DNA from: Candidatus Eisenbacteria bacterium
Lineage (GTDB): Bacteria; Eisenbacteria; RBG-16-71-46
Direction of reading: 5' to 3'
DNA length: 37,405 nt
Assembly: GCA_035712145.1 (NCBI GenBank)
Contig: DASTBI010000018.1
Coordinates: forward strand, 1 to 37,405
The notes beneath the pieces are model-generated. The model was not told the origin of the DNA, ran no database searches, and worked only from the letters and a program-made list of their open reading frames with translations. Both the position numbers and the translations under genes were made by a program. Each line of letters starts with the position of its first letter. The first letter of the stretch is position 1. Below are positions 24,970-34,707 of the stretch, piece by piece.

Positions 24970-26020
24970 GAGCTTCGGGGATTTCCGTCTCCAGCTCACG
25001 CTGGAGGTGGCACGTGGCGCCACGCTGGCCCTGGTCGGCGAGAGCGGCGCCGGGAAGACCACCGTGCTGAGACTGCTGGCCGGGCTGGACCAGCCCGATC
25101 GCGGCGCGATCACGGTCGACGGCGACACCTGGTTCGGCGGAGAGCGCGGCACCTCGCGGCCGGCCTGGCAGCGAGGAATCGGCTACGTGCCGCAGGACTA
25201 CGTGCTCTTTCCCCACCTCGACGTGTTCGAGAACGTGGCCTTCGGACTGCGCCGTCAGGATCTGCCCCGTGAATCGGTGCGATCACGGGCCCAGGCCGCG
25301 CTCGATCGGCTCGAGATCGGCGCGCTCTCGCCGCGCCGGCCGCATCATCTCTCGGGCGGCCAGCGGCAGCGCGTCGCGCTCGCCCGTGCGCTGGCGCTCG
25401 AGCCCCAGGTCCTGTTGCTCGACGAGCCGCTCTCGGCGTTGGACGTCCAGAACCGGCGGGCGCTGCGCGGCGAGCTGCGGCGGCTGCTCTCGGAGCTTCG
25501 CTGCGCGACGGTCTACGTGACCCATGCCCCCCTGGAAGCCTTGGCGCTCGGCGATCGCATCCTGGTGATCGAGCAAGGACGCGCCACGCAGGATGGGACG
25601 CGGGACGACCTGCTGCGACATCCCAAGACGAACTACGTCGCCGAGTTCGTGGGCGTCAACCTGTTCCGAGGAATGCCGGGCGCCCGGGACGGCTCGGGTC
25701 TCGTCGAGGTGCGGACCGGCGACTCCACGCTGTCCGTGGTGGATCCGGGCGGTGACGACGAGGTGTTCGCGGCGGTGGGCCCGCGCGACGTCACGCTCCA
25801 TCTCGAGGCGCCGAGCGGGAGCGCGCGCAACCTCTTCCACGGTCCGATCGAGGAGATCGTCCCCGAGCCGCCCCACGGCGAGCGGGTGCGCGTGGTGATT
25901 GGCTCTCGTCCGCCTCTGGTGGCCGAGATCTCGCGCTCGGCGGCCGAATCCATGAGCCTCGCGCCCGGCCGCGCGGTGCATGCCACGTTCAAGGCAACCG
26001 CGGTGATGACCTATCGCTGA
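24947..26020 (+). CDS. modC: Molybdate-type ABC transporter ATP-binding protein
   Basis: This is a 357-residue ATPase starting at GTG 24947, inside the end of modB, with a GGGAGA purine run just upstream. The nucleotide-binding domain is complete: Walker A GESGAGKT (31-38), Q-loop Gln83, signature LSGGQ (135-139), Walker B VLLLDE (155-160) and switch His193. A C-terminal TOBE/Mop-like region (about 290-355; LFHGPIEEIVPEPPHGERV) may bind oxyanion and regulate transport. It powers import through ModB. It converges with the GAF-protein gene, only 3 bases away. Confidence 0.92.
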   Translation: MLRAELDRSFGDFRLQLTLEVARGATLALVGESGAGKTTVLRLLAGLDQPDRGAITVDGDTWFGGERGTSRPAWQRGIGYVPQDYVLFPHLDVFENVAFGLRRQDLPRESVRSRAQAALDRLEIGALSPRRPHHLSGGQRQRVALARALALEPQVLLLDEPLSALDVQNRRALRGELRRLLSELRCATVYVTHAPLEALALGDRILVIEQGRATQDGTRDDLLRHPKTNYVAEFVGVNLFRGMPGARDGSGLVEVRTGDSTLSVVDPGGDDEVFAAVGPRDVTLHLEAPSGSARNLFHGPIEEIVPEPPHGERVRVVIGSRPPLVAEISRSAAESMSLAPGRAVHATFKATAVMTYR

Positions 26021-26023
26021 GGC

Positions 26024-26045
26024 TCAGGCCCAGGTCGCGGCCTGA
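26024..26045. terminator. Possible bidirectional terminator hairpin between convergent genes
   Basis: A 7-base-pair stem (TCAGGCC paired with GGCCTGA, 8-base loop) begins 4 bases after the modC stop and overlaps the last codons of the convergent GAF gene. There is no T run, so its strength is doubtful. Confidence 0.3.
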
Positions 26046-27382
26046 CGCGCGAGCTGCTGCCCGCCGAAGGCGACGGCGAAGGCCGAGGCGGCGAGCATCG
26101 TGCGATCCAGGTCTCCCTGAGTGAATCCCTGCCCGTCGGTGCGATTGCTGAGGCTCAGCACGCCGTGCATCTGGCCGTTGTGGACGAGCGGCACGACGAT
26201 GAACGAATCCGAATTGTAGGTGCCGTCCGGAGAGCGTCCCAGCGACTTGGCGTCCTCGCTCACTCGCACGTACAGCGGCTTGCGATGCGCCGCCACCCAG
26301 CCCGCCACCCCTTGGCCCACGCGGACGCGCACTCGCCCCGCGACCGAAGGATCGATCCCGCGATGCGCGGCGACCTGGAGTGTGGAGCCGGCTTCGTCGG
26401 GCACCAGCAGGCTGCAGCGAGCGACTTCCTGATGCGCGCAGAACCACTCCACCATGACCTCGGGCAGGAAGTCGCGCGACACTTCCTCGGAGAGGAGCTG
26501 GAACACCTCCTTCATCGTATCCACCGTGGCCTGCAGCTCCTCGAGCGTCCACTGCGTGGTCTGGAGCTGCTGATAGGTCTCGGTCAGGATCTCGACCGCC
26601 GACTCCGAGCTCTCCTCCATGGCGGAAACCGCGACCTTCACGCGCTCGAGCTCTTCCTTGTAGCTCGACGAGCTGCGGTCCAGAGTCTCGATCTGCCCGA
26701 GCAGCGCTTCGATCTGGGCGGTGCGATCCTGGCTCTCGCGGTCGAGCTGCGCCGATTGCTGGCTCCGCTCGTCGACCTCGCTCGAAGGCGGGCCGGCGAT
26801 GGGCTCGGGCGCCGCCTCGCGCGGCTGCGGCGGCTTGCGATGCGTGCGGTAGAGGTTCTGCGCCAGCGCAACCGTGGCGATGCTCTTCAGGGGGATGAGC
26901 TCGCCGAGCGCCTTGCCCGCGAACGCATTCTTCTTGGCGCTCGAGATGACCAGGATGGCGATCAGGTCGTCCTGATAGGCGAGCGGCATGCAGATGCACG
27001 ATTCCCATTCGGTGAGCACGGTGAGCGCCATCAGGTCGCTGGCTTCGCTCCGCGACGGCGTGTAGTGGGCGGTGGCGCCGCCCGGCGAGAACACCGTCTC
27101 GCGGCCGTTCTGCTGGATCGGCATGGTGGAGTGAAAGACCTTGCGGACCAGCGTGTGCGGAAGGCTCTCGACCGGAACGACGATGTTGCGGCGCACCAGA
27201 CGGTTCTGGTCGAGCTCGTAGACGTCCACCAGCGCGTCCTGGCTCACTTCGTAGAAGGCGAGCGTCGAATACCAGTCCGAGCGCATGGAGTGCAGCGAGC
27301 GAAGGAACTCGGAGATGACCGACTCGACGCTGCGCGACTTGGTCAGCCGCTCGGAGACATCGCGGAGATCGAAACGGGACAT
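26024..27382 (-). CDS. Cytoplasmic two-GAF coiled-coil protein
   Basis: This is a 452-residue soluble protein from ATG 27382. A first GAF-like domain (about 5-175; MRSDWYSTLAFYEV, WESCICMPLAYQDDLIAILV) is joined by a long charged coiled coil (about 200-290). The linker holds many Gln, Glu and Ser residues, for example SAQLDRESQDRTAQIEAL. It leads to a clearer second GAF domain (about 295-440; GVAGWVAAHRKPLYV, FIVVPLVHNGQMHGVLSLSN). No kinase, cyclase, GGDEF or DNA-binding output domain is present, so it probably acts as a ligand-responsive dimer that binds a partner. It lies 121 bases downstream of the outer-membrane propeller/barrel gene on the same strand. A longer start (27442) adds 20 residues of low-complexity sequence and was rejected. 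Confidence 0.82.
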   Translation of the reverse strand: MSRFDLRDVSERLTKSRSVESVISEFLRSLHSMRSDWYSTLAFYEVSQDALVDVYELDQNRLVRRNIVVPVESLPHTLVRKVFHSTMPIQQNGRETVFSPGGATAHYTPSRSEASDLMALTVLTEWESCICMPLAYQDDLIAILVISSAKKNAFAGKALGELIPLKSIATVALAQNLYRTHRKPPQPREAAPEPIAGPPSSEVDERSQQSAQLDRESQDRTAQIEALLGQIETLDRSSSSYKEELERVKVAVSAMEESSESAVEILTETYQQLQTTQWTLEELQATVDTMKEVFQLLSEEVSRDFLPEVMVEWFCAHQEVARCSLLVPDEAGSTLQVAAHRGIDPSVAGRVRVRVGQGVAGWVAAHRKPLYVRVSEDAKSLGRSPDGTYNSDSFIVVPLVHNGQMHGVLSLSNRTDGQGFTQGDLDRTMLAASAFAVAFGGQQLARQAATWA

Positions 27383-27503
27383 GGAGCTGGCCCCCGATGG
27401 ACAGCCATGGGCCGCTCGCCCCCTGCCACGGGGTCGCGACACCCACCGCCTGTCGTGGTTTTCGGCGGCTATGTCACAGGGCTTTAGCGGAGAGCCAGGG
27501 AGC

Positions 27504-30500
27504 CTAGAAGCCGGGTTGGAGCGCGAACAGCCAGTAGGCGCCCTTGATGGGGCGGTTCTGCGGCTGGACGTAGGAGATCTCGGCCACGGCGAAGCCGAGC
27601 AGATTCACCCGGAACGCGCCGCCGTAGCTCGAGACCCCGCTGCGCGGACCTCCGAGGAACTCGGGCTTCACGGCCTCGTACCATGCGACGCCGGCGTCGT
27701 AGAACGCCGCCAGCTCGACCGGCGGAACCATCGGCGAGCGCACGACGCCGAGCGCTCCGAACAACGGCATGCGGAGCTCCACGTTGCCGAGCGCCAGCCG
27801 GCTGCCGAACAGGCGGTCGTATGCGGGACAGTCGGGGCCGCCTCCGCACTCCTCCATCGTGAACGAGGATGCATCGTAGCCACGCACCAGCCATGGATAC
27901 CCGAGGTAGAGCGGAGACAGCCGCGGCGTGTCGGAGTCGGGGCCGTAGCGGCCCATGTGGACGCCGCGACCCGCGAGCGTGAACGGGCCCACCAGCTTGA
28001 AGTAGCGCCGGTAGTCCCCCAGGACGCCCATGTAGCGAAGATCGCCGGCCACCGGCGCCACTTCGAAGCGGTAACGCTGGCCCATGATCGGCCCGGTGCC
28101 GCCGAAGATGGAGTTGTCGTAGACCACCGCCGCGAGACCTTCCATCAGGTTGAGCGAGGGGATGCTGTCGTCCGGACCAGGCCTCGTGATGTCGCTCACC
28201 ATCTCGCCGGTCGTGAGATCGAAGGTCTGCGTCTGGACCTCGCTCTGGAAGTCGATGTTGCGATAGCCGAAGCCCAATTCGATCCGCTGGGCGCGGTTGA
28301 ACGGATAGGCGATCACGCCGTGAGCCTGGCGCTCGATCTCCCAGAAGCGATTGTCACGGGCGATCCCGATGTTGCCGACTTCTTCGGTCTCGAAGCTTCG
28401 CCAGAAGGACGGGATCTGGCCGGCGGTCACCATCCAGTTCCAGCGGTTCTTGAGATTCTGGTAGGCCACCACCGCGGCCAGGTTGCGCCCGAAGCCGCCC
28501 TGCGCGGTGCTGAGCTGGAACTGCGTGCCGAGGTTGTGGTCGCCCAGCATGTCGCTCCAGAAGAGCGCGCTCCCGCCGGCAATGGCCACGCCGCCGTTGC
28601 CGCCCGCGGCCACGCCGACCCCGACCTGCCCGATGGAATCGAGACTGAGGCCGGCGCGATAGCGGTTGCGCTTGAACGCGGTGCTGTCGGCCAGCGAGTC
28701 CACCGAGGTGGCGGTGACGCCGGCATCGCTGATCGCCGGCGGCAGGAAGTCGGCGCGCGGCGACGACGCCGGCGGGGGCGTTCCCGTCAGCGAGGCGGCG
28801 TCGAGCGCGTGGATGCGATAGCCGCCCTTCTCGTAGACGCTGAACACCGCGCGCTCCGCGCGGCGCGCCACCGAGAAGGCGGGGCTCAGCTTGGTGATCC
28901 CGCTGACGCCGGTGCGAACATCGGTGACCGCGGTCACCTCGCCCGATCCGAGCGACAGCCGATAGACGTTGGAGATTCCGGTGCGGTCGGAGACGAAGTA
29001 GAGGCTCGCGCCGTCACTCGACCACTGCGGGTTGATGTTCTTGCCTTGGTCGCCGCCGGACACGGGCGTGATGACCCTGGACGCAACGTCCAGCTTCACC
29101 AGCTGGAGGCCGCCGTACTTCAGCGCCACGAGGTCCGTGGAGAAGCGATCCGAAGCGAACGCGATGGTCTTGCCGTCCGGCGACCATGCGGGCTGCAAGT
29201 CGGAATAGAGATCCTGGGTCAGGCGGTGGTGACGGCCATTGGCCAACTCGACGATGAACAGATCGCTCGCCCCTCCGACCAAGCCCGAGAACGCGATCTG
29301 CTTGCCGTCCGGAGACCACGTGGGGTGATAGATCTCGCCCATCTCGCCGAAGCGGACCTGCTTGACCAGCCTCCCCGAGCTGGCGTTCAGGATCCGCAGC
29401 GTCGGCTCCCCGTTGGTCACCGCGGCCACCGCGATCCGTGAGCCGTCGGGGCTCCATGCACCCGCCGAGTGGATGAACTGAAGGCTCTGCAGGTGCGGGT
29501 CCACCGCCGCTTTGGTCAGGCTGCGCAGGACCTTTCCCGTCGAAGCGTCGGCGACGAAGAGCTCGATCGAGAAGAGTCCGCGCTCCGACAGAAACGCCAC
29601 CTTGGAGCCGTCGGGACTCAGCGCGGGTGAGACATTGAGCCGCCCGCGCTCGCCCGAAGGACCGAGCAGCACCCGGCCCACGGTTCCCGAGCCTCGAGTG
29701 GAATCGGCACGGCCGATCGTTCCCGTGCCCTGAGCGGACGTGAATCCACCCGGCTGGGCAGAGCCTCCGTCCTGGCCGCGGGCCCATGACTTGGTGGAGC
29801 GAATCCACTCGCGCGAGAGCGAATCCGCGGGAATGCCGAGCACCGCCTCGAAAGCCCGCTCGACGGTGACGCCTCGCCCGCCGGCGGCTTTGAAGATCTC
29901 TCCCACGCGATCTTCGCCGTAACGAGAGGCCACGAACGCCCACAGCGCCTGGCCGAAGCGGTACGGGAAGTAGCGGGACTGATCGAGCTTCGAGATCGTG
30001 GGAAGCTTGTTGTCGAGCGCCGCGTCACGCAGCCACATCGCGGTGTTCGGGTCGCGTGGTCCGATCGAGAGGTATTCCGCCATGCCTTCGATGAACCACA
30101 GCGGCATCGTCATCCCCGGGTCCACCATGTTCGACTCGACCCGGCTCTTGAGGTCGTACTGAAAGGCGTGCACCAGCTCGTGGCCGATGACGTGATCCAC
30201 TTCCGCCAGCGAGGCGCTGAGCGGAAGCACGATGCGGCGCTTGAAGCTCTCGGTGACGCCGCCGGTCGACTCGTCGAGCTCACCGGGAATGGCGTTGGTC
30301 TGTTCGAAGTGCGGGTGACTGGCGTAGACGATGAGCGGCTGCCGCCCGCGCAGATCATGGGCGAGCGCGCGTGAGAGCCGGGCGTACCAGCGCTCCGCCA
30401 TCAGACCGGCCTTCTCGGCCATCTGCCGCTCGTCTTCGTAGTAATAGAGGTCGAAGTGCTCGGTCTTCAGCACCTTGAAGCGGAAGGACTGGTACTGGAC

Positions 30501-30602
30501 CTTGTTCTGGCCGAAGTACTGCGCGTGCGCCGGCGCCGACGCCAGCGAGGCGACCAGGAGGAGGGTGGCGAGCGTCCACGGCGATCGGATACGGCGAGGC
30601 AT
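27504..30602 (-). CDS. Gluzincin-PD40 propeller-BamA-like outer-membrane protein
   Basis: From ATG 30602, with AGGAG upstream, this is a 1,032-residue exported protein. The frame runs open further upstream, but that part lacks coding character. A signal peptide (about 1-27, ASLASAPAHA) is followed by a peptidase-MA-like domain (about 35-260) with HELVH (His141, Glu142, His145) and WFIEGMAEY, where Glu172 is the likely third zinc ligand. A TolB-like PD40 propeller (about 320-620) shows repeated SPDG blades (ALSPDGSKVAF, WSPDGSRIAV, WSPDGKQIAF, WSPDGKTIAF). The last ~350 residues form a surface-antigen/BamA-type beta barrel and end in ...FALQPGF with the terminal aromatic expected of outer-membrane proteins. 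It is probably a barrel-anchored protease or binding protein whose propeller and peptidase lie on one side of the membrane. Confidence 0.88.
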   Translation of the reverse strand: MPRRIRSPWTLATLLLVASLASAPAHAQYFGQNKVQYQSFRFKVLKTEHFDLYYYEDERQMAEKAGLMAERWYARLSRALAHDLRGRQPLIVYASHPHFEQTNAIPGELDESTGGVTESFKRRIVLPLSASLAEVDHVIGHELVHAFQYDLKSRVESNMVDPGMTMPLWFIEGMAEYLSIGPRDPNTAMWLRDAALDNKLPTISKLDQSRYFPYRFGQALWAFVASRYGEDRVGEIFKAAGGRGVTVERAFEAVLGIPADSLSREWIRSTKSWARGQDGGSAQPGGFTSAQGTGTIGRADSTRGSGTVGRVLLGPSGERGRLNVSPALSPDGSKVAFLSERGLFSIELFVADASTGKVLRSLTKAAVDPHLQSLQFIHSAGAWSPDGSRIAVAAVTNGEPTLRILNASSGRLVKQVRFGEMGEIYHPTWSPDGKQIAFSGLVGGASDLFIVELANGRHHRLTQDLYSDLQPAWSPDGKTIAFASDRFSTDLVALKYGGLQLVKLDVASRVITPVSGGDQGKNINPQWSSDGASLYFVSDRTGISNVYRLSLGSGEVTAVTDVRTGVSGITKLSPAFSVARRAERAVFSVYEKGGYRIHALDAASLTGTPPPASSPRADFLPPAISDAGVTATSVDSLADSTAFKRNRYRAGLSLDSIGQVGVGVAAGGNGGVAIAGGSALFWSDMLGDHNLGTQFQLSTAQGGFGRNLAAVVAYQNLKNRWNWMVTAGQIPSFWRSFETEEVGNIGIARDNRFWEIERQAHGVIAYPFNRAQRIELGFGYRNIDFQSEVQTQTFDLTTGEMVSDITRPGPDDSIPSLNLMEGLAAVVYDNSIFGGTGPIMGQRYRFEVAPVAGDLRYMGVLGDYRRYFKLVGPFTLAGRGVHMGRYGPDSDTPRLSPLYLGYPWLVRGYDASSFTMEECGGGPDCPAYDRLFGSRLALGNVELRMPLFGALGVVRSPMVPPVELAAFYDAGVAWYEAVKPEFLGGPRSGVSSYGGAFRVNLLGFAVAEISYVQPQNRPIKGAYWLFALQPGF

Positions 30603-30727
30603 GGCCTGGGTCACTCCTGTGTGTACCGATCGCGGCTGCCCAAAAGCCATGCGCGACCGCGTCGGGAAGTCCTTTCGGCTACAACATTCCTGCTTTCTCG
30701 GGCCATCCGCAACCCGACCGAATCGCC

Positions 30728-30755
30728 TTGCGGGTCCCCCCACCCTTGATACATT
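30728..30755 (+). promoter_or_regulatory. Probable promoter of the nfeD-slipin operon
   Basis: TTGCGG (30728-30733) and TACATT (30750-30755) are 16 bases apart. A TG one base before the -10 gives an extended -10 element. Transcription would start near 30762, about 36 bases before the NfeD ATG. Confidence 0.45.
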
Positions 30756-30797
30756 GGCGCCGCGGCGGGGTTCCAGAGCCGCGGAGGGCACATCACG

Positions 30798-31240
30798 ATG
30801 ATGAATTGGAATTGGGTGCTGCTGCTCGCCGGCGGGCTGATGATCCTCATCGAGGTCCTGCTCGGCGGCTTCGCGGGATTCGATCTGGTTCTGATCGGCT
30901 CGGCCTTCGTGCTGGGTGGAATCGTCGGCCTGGTCATCGGCAACCCTGTGGCGGGCTTCGTCACGGCCAGCCTCCTGTGCATCGCCTACATCACGCTCGG
31001 CCGTCGCTGGGTCCGGGACCGGGTCAGATCTCAGAAAGTCGCAAGCAATGTAGATGCGCTGGTGGGTCAGCAGGGGCGCGTCCTTTTGCGAATCGCCGAG
31101 CACGAAGCAGGTCAAGTCAAGGTCAAGGATGAGACGTGGCGCGCGGTCCCGGCCTCCGGGGCGACCGGGCCTTTCGAGCCGGGAAGCGTCGTGACGGTGG
31201 CGGGCGTGGAGGGCGTGACCCTCCAGGTGAGGGGAGATCG

Positions 31241-31244
<4 letters not shown>
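30798..31244 (+). CDS. Short NfeD-family membrane protein
   Basis: This is a 148-residue protein with two or three N-terminal spans (about 5-70; [35 protein letters not shown]). A C-terminal OB-fold domain (about 85-146) carries the family strand pattern [22 protein letters not shown] and [13 protein letters not shown]. It matches the short NfeD form that lacks the serine-protease domain. NfeD proteins partner with SPFH proteins in membrane microdomains. ATG 30798 has GGAGGG 9 bases upstream. Its stop overlaps the slipin start (ATGA), so the two are translationally coupled, which fits the known pairing. Confidence 0.88.
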
Positions 31245-32116
<872 letters not shown>

Positions 32117-32124
32117 CAACGTGA

Positions 32125-32154
32125 GGCGGACCGCCATGCTGCCGGCAGTCCGCC
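32125..32154 (+). terminator. Weak hairpin after the slipin gene
   Basis: GGCGGAC pairs with GTCCGCC around a 16-base loop, starting 8 bases after the slipin stop. There is no T tail, so this is only a possible terminator. The rest of the gap to 32381 holds no gene that I can support. Confidence 0.3.
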
Positions 32155-32381
32155 CCTGAGAGAGTCACCGGCGGCGGGCGTCCGTGCCCGCCAGCCGGGA
32201 AGCCCAGCTGATCCCTGTGGGCCGGCCTCGGGTAAGGCAAGGTGCAGGCCACGCGATTCTCCGGGTTGCGTCACGCCCTGCATCCTGCGGCGCCTCGCGA
32301 GCTTGGGGTCGGCTCCGCGATCTCGGCGCCGTGGCCTGGTCCCCGGACGGGCGCCAGGAATTGAGCCGATCCGGCTGGTCT

Positions 32382-33287
32382 TCAGCCGCGGAGGGCCAGC
32401 CGAATGGCGCCCGCCGCCAGCGCCCCATGGCCGCTCGCGACCGAGATGCCGAGCAGCGGCGGACGAGTCACGTCTCCCGCGGCCCACACGCGCGGGTGCG
32501 AGGTGGCGAAGGTCTCGTCGACCAGCACGTAGCCGTCGGCGTCGCGCTCGACTCCGCCGGCGCACCACTCGGAGTTGGGCATCACCCCCACCTTGATCAC
32601 CATGCCGGCGACCGGCAGCAGGAAGGCGCCGCGCTCGTTCTCGAGACGCAGCCTCTCCAGCACGCGATCGCCTTCGATCGCCACGACCCTGGTGCGCTCC
32701 ATGACCTCGATGCGCGCGTCCTTCGAGACCCGCTCGCGGAACTCCGCCCGCGCTCGCGGCGTGCCGCGCACGATCAACGTCACGTGGCAGCCGACAGCCG
32801 AGAGGATGAGCGCGTTCTCGAACGCCGCGTCGCCACCGCCCACCACGGCGACGTCCTCGCCGGCGAATCGAGTGCGATCCTGAGTCGCCGAGTACGAGAC
32901 CCCGTGACCTTCGAGCTCGGTCTCACCCGGCACATCGAGATGGCGCCGCCGCACCCCGGTCGCCATCAGGATCGCTTCGGCCTCGATCCGCTCTCCCGAC
33001 GCGGTGCGGATCGCGGCGGTCTTCGATTCGAGCGCCACGATTGGCGTCTCGTAACGGACCTCGATGTCGTTCTCGGCCAGCTGCACCGCGAGCCGCTCGG
33101 CGAGCGCGGTCCCGGGCACGTGGTCCGCCCCGGCCACGTTCACCGGGACGAAGTGCACGAGCTGGAGCTGTCCTCCCGCGCGGGCAGAGCGCTCGACGAT
33201 GAGCGGCGACAGGCCCAGCGAGCGCGCCCACAGGGCCGCCGAGACGCCGCACGGTCCGGCGCCCACGATCAGCAGCTCGGGCATCAT
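32382..33287 (-). CDS. Thioredoxin-reductase-like FAD/NAD(P)-binding oxidoreductase lacking the CxxC
   Basis: This is a 301-residue flavoprotein. The FAD-binding GAGPCG is at 9-14, GGQ at 38-40, and the NAD(P)-binding VVGGGDAA at 148-155. A closing VWAAGDVTRPPLLGISVASG helix binds the flavin tail. The overall order is that of thioredoxin reductases. However, the redox-active CATC region is replaced by SATQ (133-136 in VSYSATQDR), so disulfide exchange by that site is not possible. It may be a ferredoxin/flavodoxin-NADP reductase-type enzyme or use another acceptor. The ATG at 33287 overlaps the glycosyltransferase stop (ATGA), with a second ATG at 33284. It is the last gene of a folE-led operon. 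Confidence 0.87.
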   Translation of the reverse strand: MMPELLIVGAGPCGVSAALWARSLGLSPLIVERSARAGGQLQLVHFVPVNVAGADHVPGTALAERLAVQLAENDIEVRYETPIVALESKTAAIRTASGERIEAEAILMATGVRRRHLDVPGETELEGHGVSYSATQDRTRFAGEDVAVVGGGDAAFENALILSAVGCHVTLIVRGTPRARAEFRERVSKDARIEVMERTRVVAIEGDRVLERLRLENERGAFLLPVAGMVIKVGVMPNSEWCAGGVERDADGYVLVDETFATSHPRVWAAGDVTRPPLLGISVASGHGALAAGAIRLALRG

Positions 33288-34057
33288 GACGCGCGGCCCG
33301 GCAACGTCAGGTCCTGAGCGACCTCCCAGAACGTCTTGATGTCGGGCGACTGGAATCCGTGACGGGCCGCCAGACGCTCCAGGCAGTCGCGCCGCACAGC
33401 ACTCACGTCCTGGCTGGCGTGGCCGTGCTCACGCATGCGGATCTCCACCGTCGCGCCCGGAACGCGGCACGGCGATCCGAGATGCTCGGCGCGCAGCAGG
33501 AAGTCCCAGTCCTCGGAGAACGCGAAGCTCTCGTCGAAGCCGCCGAGCCGCTCGAACCACGATCGCCGCACCGCCAGAGCGCTCGGCGGAATGAAGTCAT
33601 TCCGTCTCATCACCACGGGATCCCAGTCGCGCGCGATCGTGCGGCTCTCCACGTCGAGGCGGCGTCCACCGGGTTCGATGCGCTCGCGCACGACCACCGC
33701 GTCGCGGTAAGCCAGGCCGCATCGTGGATCGGAGGCGAAGGCTCCGCACAATCCTTCGAGGTGGCGCGGTCGCCAGCGATCGTCGTCGTCGAGGAATGCC
33801 AGCACCTCGCCCCGCGCGGAAGCCGCGGCTCGATTGCGCGCGGCGCCCGGGCGGCGGACGTTCACCGGGATCACGGTGACTTCGAGCAGGGTCGCTCGTC
33901 CGACCACCTCGGTCGCCGGGAGGTCGCCGTCATCGGCGATCCGCACTTCGAGCGGCGCCACGCGTTGCGCTTCGATCGACGCCAGGGCATCGGCGAGGAG
34001 GGCCGGCCGATCGCGGGTGACCACGATCACCGTGATCGTCGGGAGCTTCGAAGTCAC
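33284..34057 (-). CDS. Family 2 glycosyltransferase
   Basis: This is a 257-residue soluble protein starting at a GTG. The GT-A fold is clear: TITVIVVTRDRPALLADALAS at the N-terminus, PGAARNRAAASARGEVLAFL before the metal-binding LDDDDRW (89-95), and FSEDWDFLLRAEHLG near residue 180 as the acceptor/catalytic region. It transfers a sugar from a nucleotide donor to an unknown acceptor, probably for an envelope polysaccharide or a glycolipid. It starts 16 bases after the folE stop, and its own stop overlaps the oxidoreductase start. There is no evident functional link with folate metabolism. Confidence 0.88.
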   Translation of the reverse strand: MTSKLPTITVIVVTRDRPALLADALASIEAQRVAPLEVRIADDGDLPATEVVGRATLLEVTVIPVNVRRPGAARNRAAASARGEVLAFLDDDDRWRPRHLEGLCGAFASDPRCGLAYRDAVVVRERIEPGGRRLDVESRTIARDWDPVVMRRNDFIPPSALAVRRSWFERLGGFDESFAFSEDWDFLLRAEHLGSPCRVPGATVEIRMREHGHASQDVSAVRRDCLERLAARHGFQSPDIKTFWEVAQDLTLPGRAS

Positions 34058-34073
34058 GGAAGGGACCTGCGGC

Positions 34074-34676
34074 TCATGGAAGCGGTGAATGGGGGTCGGC
34101 CGTCTCCCCCCTCGGCGCTCCCAGCGCCCCCGCCCAGGCGGGCTCGGCGAGCGCGCCGCGGAGCGTCCGGGTCTCGACCAGGCCGGGTTTGCGGATGCCG
34201 CGCATCTCCATGCACAGATGGCGCGCGGCGAGAATCACCGCGACGCCGCGTGGCTCCAGCGCGCGGCGCAGATGCTCCGCCACCTCGGCGCCCAGCCGCT
34301 CCTGCAGCTGGGGACGGCGCGCGTAGTGCTCGAGCACGCGCGGCAGCCCGCTGATTCCGATCAGCCTGGCGCCCGGCAGGTAGGCGATGGTGGCGCGCCC
34401 GAAGAACGGGACGAAGTGGTGGACGCACAGCGAATAGAAAGGGATGTCGCGCACCAGCACGAGATCGTCGCCGGCAGACTCGGGTCGCTCGAACGTGGCG
34501 AGATCGGGCTCCGGCGCCGAGAGGCCCGACAATATCTCCGCGTACATCGACGCCACCCGCGAAGGCGTCTCGACGAGCTCGGGCTCGGCCCCAGGATCGA
34601 GCCCGAGCGCGCGGATCAGATCCGCCATCGTCCGCTCGACGGCTTCCAGATCGAAGGACGGGGGCTCGTGCGCCAT
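34074..34676 (-). CDS. folE: GTP cyclohydrolase I
   Basis: This is a 200-residue cytoplasmic enzyme that converts GTP to 7,8-dihydroneopterin triphosphate, the first step to folates and some modified purines. The catalytic core is well conserved: zinc ligands Cys84 and His87 in YSLCVHHFVPF and Cys155 in ARHLCMEMRG, plus GRATIAYLPG and IGISGLPRVLEHYARRPQLQ. An N-terminal helix (LEAVERTMADLIRALGLDP) and ETPSRVASMYAEIL also match the family. The start is ATG 34676; the open frame extends upstream through the tRNA, which is not coding. The gene lies 32 bases after a hairpin that ends the upstream tRNA transcript. It heads an operon with a glycosyltransferase and a flavoprotein. Confidence 0.93.
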   Translation of the reverse strand: MAHEPPSFDLEAVERTMADLIRALGLDPGAEPELVETPSRVASMYAEILSGLSAPEPDLATFERPESAGDDLVLVRDIPFYSLCVHHFVPFFGRATIAYLPGARLIGISGLPRVLEHYARRPQLQERLGAEVAEHLRRALEPRGVAVILAARHLCMEMRGIRKPGLVETRTLRGALAEPAWAGALGAPRGETADPHSPLP

Positions 34677-34707
34677 GTCGGGCTCGCGGCGGGATGGCCT
34701 GAACGAC

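Noticed and set aside
32117-32381. A plus-strand AVAWSPDGRQ sequence resembling a PD40 blade after the slipin gene
   Set aside because: Only one copy, no neighbouring blades or start signal. It is too short to call a pseudogene.
32155-32381. Possible riboswitch-like region between slipin and the flavoprotein gene
   Set aside because: I compared it by eye with cobalamin and c-di-GMP riboswitch cores. No conserved core was found, and it lies at the 3' ends of both flanking genes, where a riboswitch is not expected.
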